Assembly: GCA_900554315.1 (NCBI GenBank)
Contig: USGP01000001.1
Span: 62,001-126,000 of the forward strand
DNA: 64,000 nucleotides
Direction of reading: 5' to 3'
Source of the DNA: an uncultured Mycoplasmatota bacterium
GTDB lineage: Bacteria; Bacillota_I; Bacilli_A; RF39; UBA660
The translations under genes and the position numbers were made by a program. Below the pieces are notes generated by a model that had not been told where the DNA came from, did no database searches, and saw only the letters and a list, made by a program, of their open reading frames with translations. The first letter of the stretch is position 1, and each line of letters begins with the position of its first letter. This document shows positions 60,113 through 64,000 of this stretch, in pieces.

Positions 60113-61186
60113 ATGAATTTTAGTTTAGAGTGGTTTACCAGTATACCAGGATTATTAATCACAGCTGGTATCTTATTAATTCTTATTGCTTTAATTTATA
60201 TACTAGTATCAAATAGAAAGAAGAAAGATAAACCAAGTGAAGGTACAGGAGAACAAACTCCAGCTGCACAAGCACAAACAGCAACACCTGCAGCACCTAC
60301 ACAAAATAATGGAGCAGTTCCAGAAATGAATTCGCCAGCAGTACAGGCAGGAACCATTATGGACATTCCGGCTCCAGTAGAAACACAACCACAAACAATG
60401 GATCCTACTACTGCAGTAGCAGCAACAATGCCTGCAGCACCGGCTGTAAATCCAGTTGATCCAATGGCACAAGCAACAGTGGAAGCAATGCCAACAGCAC
60501 AACCTGCTCCAGTGGAAGTTCCAACAGTAGATCCTATGGCAGTAGCAGCAACTACACAGCCTACAACCCCTGAAGTTGCACCAGTTGCTCCAACACCAGT
60601 TGAACCAGTAACTCCTGCAATGCCAACGGTAGAACAGGCACCAGTAACACCTGAGGTTGCTCCAATTGCACCTACGCCTGTAGAAAATACAGTAGCACCA
60701 ATTGCTTCTGTAGAAGCAGCTCCACAGCCTGAACCAGTGGCACCAATTGCCCCTGTAGTGGAACCAGAAACACCAGTAGCACCTGAAGTTACACCAACCC
60801 CTGTTGAACCAGTAGCTCCAGTAATGCCAACAGTAGAACCAAGTGCACCAGTTGTAGAACCTACACCAGTTGCACCACAACCAGAAGTAATTCAACCACC
60901 ACAACCAGTACAACCAGTTGCAGATACAACACAACAACAAGGACCAGTAATTTATGGAGGAGCAAATCCAATTGTTCCAGAAATTAATATACAAGAACCA
61001 CAACATCAAATTTATGGAGGAGCAAATCCATTAGAAAATACACAATCAATTCCAATTGCTAACCTTGTAGGACCAGGACAACAAACTACAGTTCAAACAC
61101 CTACTGCAGAGCCAACAATTGTTACACCACAGCCAGTACAACCAGTAGAACCTGTAGAAAATCAAACAACTAATGTAGGTCAATAA
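60113..61186 (+). CDS. Single-pass membrane protein with long Pro/Ala/Thr/Val-rich tail
   Basis: A 357-residue protein: hydrophobic segment about 9-33 (IPGLLITAGILLILIALIY), a basic stop-transfer NRKKKDK, then about 250 residues of low-complexity Pro/Ala/Thr/Glu/Val (repeats like EVAPVAPTPVEPV) and a C-terminal part with two IYGGANP copies (about 40 residues from each other's context). The segment order suggests the tail is cytoplasmic (positive residues after the helix). A longer frame to 60002 overlaps the previous gene; AGAGGGAG supports 60113. Function unknown; such tails often act as flexible spacers. Confidence 0.7.
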   Translation: MNFSLEWFTSIPGLLITAGILLILIALIYILVSNRKKKDKPSEGTGEQTPAAQAQTATPAAPTQNNGAVPEMNSPAVQAGTIMDIPAPVETQPQTMDPTTAVAATMPAAPAVNPVDPMAQATVEAMPTAQPAPVEVPTVDPMAVAATTQPTTPEVAPVAPTPVEPVTPAMPTVEQAPVTPEVAPIAPTPVENTVAPIASVEAAPQPEPVAPIAPVVEPETPVAPEVTPTPVEPVAPVMPTVEPSAPVVEPTPVAPQPEVIQPPQPVQPVADTTQQQGPVIYGGANPIVPEINIQEPQHQIYGGANPLENTQSIPIANLVGPGQQTTVQTPTAEPTIVTPQPVQPVEPVENQTTNVGQ

Positions 61187-61208
61187 AAAAGCTTTATGCT
61201 TTTTTTCT
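61186..61208 (+). terminator. Rho-independent terminator
   Basis: AAAAAGC-TTTAT-GCTTTTT followed by T and TTT-rich tail. Confidence 0.65.
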
Positions 61209-61218
61209 TTATTAAAAT

Positions 61219-61737
61219 ATGCTAAAAAATATTGTTTTAACCTTATATGTCATAATTGTTGGAATTGCAATTGGAACATCAATTATCTCTGGCCATATAA
61301 CAGAAACCGGAATTATAGAATTTGGAAAAACTGCCTTTGTAGAAGTAGGAAGTAATGAATTAGAACCAGAAACTGTAAAAGGAGACCTAGTAATTATTGA
61401 TACTAGTGATAAATCGGTTAAGAAAAAAGATATTATATCTTATATTACAATTGAACAAGGTCAAACAAGAATACGTACAAATAAAATTGTTGCTGTAACA
61501 AAAGATTCAACAGGAGCAAAAATATATTCCTTAAGAAGAGAAGATGGAACGATAGAAAATATTGATGATAGTTGTATCTTAGGAACTTATCAAGCAACAA
61601 TTCCATTTGCTGGAACAGCAGTATCCTATGTTTTGACTAGAAAAGGTTTTTATTCTGTAACATTATTTCCAGCAGTAATTCTATTTATTCTAGTTTTATT
61701 TGATTTTTTACTAAATTTGATACTAAAGAAAAAATAA
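61219..61737 (+). CDS. Signal-peptidase-like membrane protein, His replaced
   Basis: A 172-residue protein with the two-helix signal-peptidase layout: membrane segment 4-24 and a second at 145-168. FVEVGSNELEPETVKGDLVI keeps a GS (Ser45) and the EPxTVKxGD frame of signal peptidases but with insertions, and the THRV site reads RTNKIV, with Asn in place of the catalytic His. It is probably inactive or unusual. The ATG has no visible Shine-Dalgarno. It is separated from the proline-rich gene by a hairpin. Confidence 0.65.
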   Translation: MLKNIVLTLYVIIVGIAIGTSIISGHITETGIIEFGKTAFVEVGSNELEPETVKGDLVIIDTSDKSVKKKDIISYITIEQGQTRIRTNKIVAVTKDSTGAKIYSLRREDGTIENIDDSCILGTYQATIPFAGTAVSYVLTRKGFYSVTLFPAVILFILVLFDFLLNLILKKK

Positions 61738-61740
61738 TAT

Positions 61741-61766
61741 GACCATTTCATGGTCTTTTCTTTTTT
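61741..61766 (+). terminator. Rho-independent terminator
   Basis: GACCAT-TTC-ATGGTC followed by T-rich tract. Confidence 0.75.
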
Positions 61767-61780
61767 TTTCAACGGATTAA

Positions 61781-61789
61781 TGTTATAAT
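61781..61789 (+). promoter_or_regulatory. Extended -10 promoter element
   Basis: TGTTATAAT, 17 bases before the GT4 start; an in-frame ATG (61788) overlaps it and is therefore not the start. Confidence 0.55.
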
Positions 61790-61805
61790 GATAATGGGTG
61801 ATAGC

Positions 61806-63002
61806 ATGAAAAAAGTAGCAATTTTATCTTTACATTTAGGTTATGGGGGAGTTGAAAAATCAATAGTCGCCCTAGCAAATATTTTATGTCAAAAATATCA
61901 GGTTGAAATAATATGTATATATAAGTTGTATGACAAGCCAGCTTTTGATATAGATGATAGAGTAAAAGTTACCTATCTAATAGAAAGTGACCTTCCAGTT
62001 AGACTAGCAAGCTATAAAGTTTTGTTAGCTCACGGTCATCTACTAAAGTTAACTAAGAAATTAACAAAGGATTATTTTTCTAAATTACATTTTATAAAAT
62101 TCTTTAAAGATGCCTTCTCAGGAATCTTTATGTATCCAAAACGTTTCTCTGTTATGAAAAAAGCAATCTCTAATAGTGATGCAGAAATAATGATTTCAAC
62201 ACGTACCTTCTTAAACGAATGGTTAGCTCTTTATGCCAATCCAAGTGTAACAAAAATTGGTTGGGAACATAATCATCATCACAACAATGAAAAATATGCA
62301 GTAGATGTAGTAAGAAGTAGTAAGAACTTAGATTACTTCGTATTAGTATCAAAAGAGCTAAAAAAATTCTATACAAAAAAATTAAGAAAGTACCCAGTAA
62401 AATGTGTCTATATTCCAAATATGTTAGATAGTATTCCAAAGCGTCTAGCACCACTAGATGAAAAAAGATTAATCTCTGTAGGAAGACTATCTGCAGAAAA
62501 AGGCCAAATGGATTTATTAAAGATGTTCAATCAATTATCCAAAAAACATCCCAATTGGCATTTAGATATTATAGGAGATGGACCTGAAAGAGATAAGTTA
62601 GAAGAGTATATTAAAGAAAAAAAATTAAAAGAAAAAGTAACATTACATGGCTTTCAATCAAGAACTTATATCGATAAAATGTTACATCAATCATCATTAT
62701 TTATTATGACATCTTTTACCGAGTCATTTGGTATTGTATTATTAGAGGCTATGTCACATGGAATTCCATGTTTAGCTTTCTCCTCTGCAGAAGGAGCCAA
62801 GGAAATTATCAGTAGTGGTAAAAATGGTTATATTATTAAAAATAGAAACGCTTCTGCGATGATGAAAAAAATAGAAGATTTAATGAAAAAAGACGAAGTA
62901 AGAAAGAAAATGGGGAAAGAAGCTAGAAAAAGTGTAAAACAATATACAGAAGAAGTGGTACAAGAGGATTGGTATAATTTATTAGAAAAGAAGGTTAAAT
63001 AA
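61806..63002 (+). CDS. GT4 family glycosyltransferase
   Basis: A 398-residue GT-B enzyme. Donor/acceptor start VAILSLHLGYGGVEKSIVAL, second-half start LISVGRLSAEKGQMDLL, IIGDGPERDKLEEYI and the EX7E motif SFTESFGIVLLEAMSHGIP are all present. It adds a sugar from a nucleotide donor to a surface glycan. GGTGAT precedes the ATG. Overlaps the next gene (TAATG), so it forms an operon with the Alg14/Alg13-like pair. Confidence 0.92.
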   Translation: MKKVAILSLHLGYGGVEKSIVALANILCQKYQVEIICIYKLYDKPAFDIDDRVKVTYLIESDLPVRLASYKVLLAHGHLLKLTKKLTKDYFSKLHFIKFFKDAFSGIFMYPKRFSVMKKAISNSDAEIMISTRTFLNEWLALYANPSVTKIGWEHNHHHNNEKYAVDVVRSSKNLDYFVLVSKELKKFYTKKLRKYPVKCVYIPNMLDSIPKRLAPLDEKRLISVGRLSAEKGQMDLLKMFNQLSKKHPNWHLDIIGDGPERDKLEEYIKEKKLKEKVTLHGFQSRTYIDKMLHQSSLFIMTSFTESFGIVLLEAMSHGIPCLAFSSAEGAKEIISSGKNGYIIKNRNASAMMKKIEDLMKKDEVRKKMGKEARKSVKQYTEEVVQEDWYNLLEKKVK

Positions 63003-63475
63003 TGAAAAGAAGTGTCTTATTTATTTCCTCAACTGGAGGACATCTTGATGAATTGATGCAACTAAGTCCTATGTTTGAAAAATATGATTATCATATCATA
63101 ACAGAAAAAACAAAATCCAATTTAAAACTAAAAGATAAATACAAAGATAGAATTGGATTTTTAGTATATGGAACAAAACTACATAAATTTACTTATGTTT
63201 TCAAACTACTATATAACAGTTTTAAAAGTCTATATTTCTATATTAAATTTCATCCAGACTATATTATTACAACCGGAACTCATACAGCAGGGCCTATGTG
63301 TTGTATAGGAAAAATATTAGGTAGTAAAATTATCTACATAGAAACATTTGCCAATATCACAAGCAAAACATCAACAGGAAAATTAATTTATCACTTTGCA
63401 GATCATTTCATTGTACAATGGCCATCAATGAAAAAATTATATCCAAAAGCAATAGTAGGGGGATGGATTTATTAA
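63002..63475 (+). CDS. Alg14/PssD-like glycosyltransferase subunit
   Basis: A 157-residue protein: VLFISSTGGHLDELMQLSPM is the Alg14/PssD start (membrane-recruiting, acceptor-binding half), followed by YIITTGTHTAGPMCCIGKIL and KIIYIETFANI. Residues about 65-85 are amphipathic and may touch the membrane. In this family the catalytic donor half is a separate partner, which is the next gene. Together they typically transfer a hexose or HexNAc to a lipid-linked sugar. Confidence 0.9.
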   Translation: MKRSVLFISSTGGHLDELMQLSPMFEKYDYHIITEKTKSNLKLKDKYKDRIGFLVYGTKLHKFTYVFKLLYNSFKSLYFYIKFHPDYIITTGTHTAGPMCCIGKILGSKIIYIETFANITSKTSTGKLIYHFADHFIVQWPSMKKLYPKAIVGGWIY

Positions 63476-64000
63476 TGATATTCGTAACATTAGGAACACA
63501 GGATAAAACATTTGAAAGACTATTAATTGCAATAGATAAAGCAATTGAAAAAGGAGAAATAACAGATAGAGTTGTAGTACAAGCAGGAAATACTAAATAT
63601 GAATCAAAAAATATGGAAATATTTGATTTAATTAGTCCAGATGAATTTAATAAATTAGTAGATGAATGCGATTTATTAATTACCCACGGTGGTACAGGAT
63701 CCATTCTATCAGCAATAAAAAAAGGCAAAAAAGTAATTGCCGCAGCAAGACTAAAAAAATATAAAGAGCATGTCAATGATCATCAAAAACAAATTATTAA
63801 AGAGTTTGAAAAAGAAGGCTATTTAGTAGAGTTAAAAGACTTTAATCAAGTAGGAAAAACAATAAAAAAAGCTCAAAAATTCAAACCTAAAAAATTTAAA
63901 TCTAATACAGAAAATATGATAAATCTATTAGAAAATATCATAGAAGAAGATAATAACACCTCTTGGTATAACAAAATAAAAGAAGTTATCTGGTATGGTT
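63475..64000 (+). CDS. Alg13/PssE-like glycosyltransferase subunit (3' end outside window)
   Basis: The start ATG overlaps the stop of the PssD-like gene (TAATG). The product begins MIFVTLGTQDKTFERLL and contains LVDECDLLITHGGTGSILSA and KKVIAAARLKKYKEHVNDHQ, the nucleotide-sugar-binding motifs of Alg13/PssE (GT28 C-terminal fold). A normal family member is about 160 residues; here 175 codons are open to the edge, with no stop reached, so a C-terminal extension or a fusion may follow. Partner of 63002-63475. Confidence 0.88.
   Translation, partial: MIFVTLGTQDKTFERLLIAIDKAIEKGEITDRVVVQAGNTKYESKNMEIFDLISPDEFNKLVDECDLLITHGGTGSILSAIKKGKKVIAAARLKKYKEHVNDHQKQIIKEFEKEGYLVELKDFNQVGKTIKKAQKFKPKKFKSNTENMINLLENIIEEDNNTSWYNKIKEVIWYG

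Noticed and set aside
60209..61009. Long minus-strand frame rich in Cys and Trp
   Set aside because: It is the complement of the Pro/Ala/Thr-rich repeat gene; composition and missing ribosome site show it is a shadow.

Overview
The window is AT-rich DNA from a Gram-positive-type bacterium (Bacillota). The evidence is lipoteichoic-acid-synthase-like and TagH/TagG-like genes, SipW-type signal peptidases with TasA/camelysin-like substrates, ScpA/ScpB, and a forespore sigma factor followed by spoVAC-spoVAD-spoVAE. The standard code fits: TAA, TAG and one TGA all end genes, so this is not a Mycoplasma-type code. An uncultured, host-associated Bacilli/Erysipelotrichia/RF39-type lineage is my best guess from gene content, but the sequence alone does not prove it. 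No stretch longer than 300 bases lacks a gene.

Layout. 1-11332 is a cell-surface glycan cluster: two GT-C-type membrane glycosyltransferases (the first cut by the window edge), an acyltransferase broken by one amber codon, an ABC glycan exporter pair, a fused pyruvyl-transferase/F420-hydrogenase-beta-like protein, a GT4-like enzyme and a GT2-GT4 double glycosyltransferase. 11386-16506 holds a secreted GH25 lysozyme with wall-binding repeats, an LtaS/MdoB-like phosphoglycerol transferase with a small membrane partner (minus strand), a diacylglycerol-kinase-family lipid kinase and a membrane protein. 16573-17403 is an Rpn/PD-(D/E)XK protein that appears to start at ATT. 17520-20393 is a condensed sporulation block (STAS protein, sigma factor, SpoVAC/AD/AE) without the SpoIIAB kinase. 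20452-32178 is mixed housekeeping and unknown genes: SDR, RNHCP zinc protein, ScpA/ScpB, tRNA-Leu(CAA), PP2C-like phosphatase, compact HTH-WYL regulator, SIS protein, and a very unusual GH10-PHP-coiled coil-tail anchor fusion.

32343-55528 is the standout: a roughly 22 kb surface-structure locus. It encodes several SipW-type (TasA/camelysin-like) secreted or anchored proteins, two signal peptidases with Ser/His catalytic residues (one with a large cytoplasmic domain), a degenerate signal-peptidase-like protein, a 2835-residue beta-helical YGGGN-repeat protein with a cellulose-binding-like insertion, and a tightly coupled unit joining an unknown cytosolic protein, a membrane-anchored McrB-like AAA+ ATPase, a DUF2357-like protein, SipW and a TasA-like protein. 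I infer a dedicated system that processes and assembles an extracellular fibre or matrix, with the AAA+/DUF2357 pair working at the inner face of the membrane. The lipoprotein at 54686 may belong to it.

55608-61737 carries a PlsC-like acyltransferase, a hybrid sensor kinase, an rRNA methyltransferase-like gene coupled to an RluA-type pseudouridine synthase, a proline-rich membrane protein and another signal-peptidase-like protein. 61806-64000 returns to glycan synthesis: a GT4 enzyme plus an Alg14/Alg13-like (PssD/PssE) pair, the last running off the right edge.

Many promoters have an extended -10 (TGnTATAAT), and most operons end in clear hairpins with T-runs, several acting for both strands of convergent genes.
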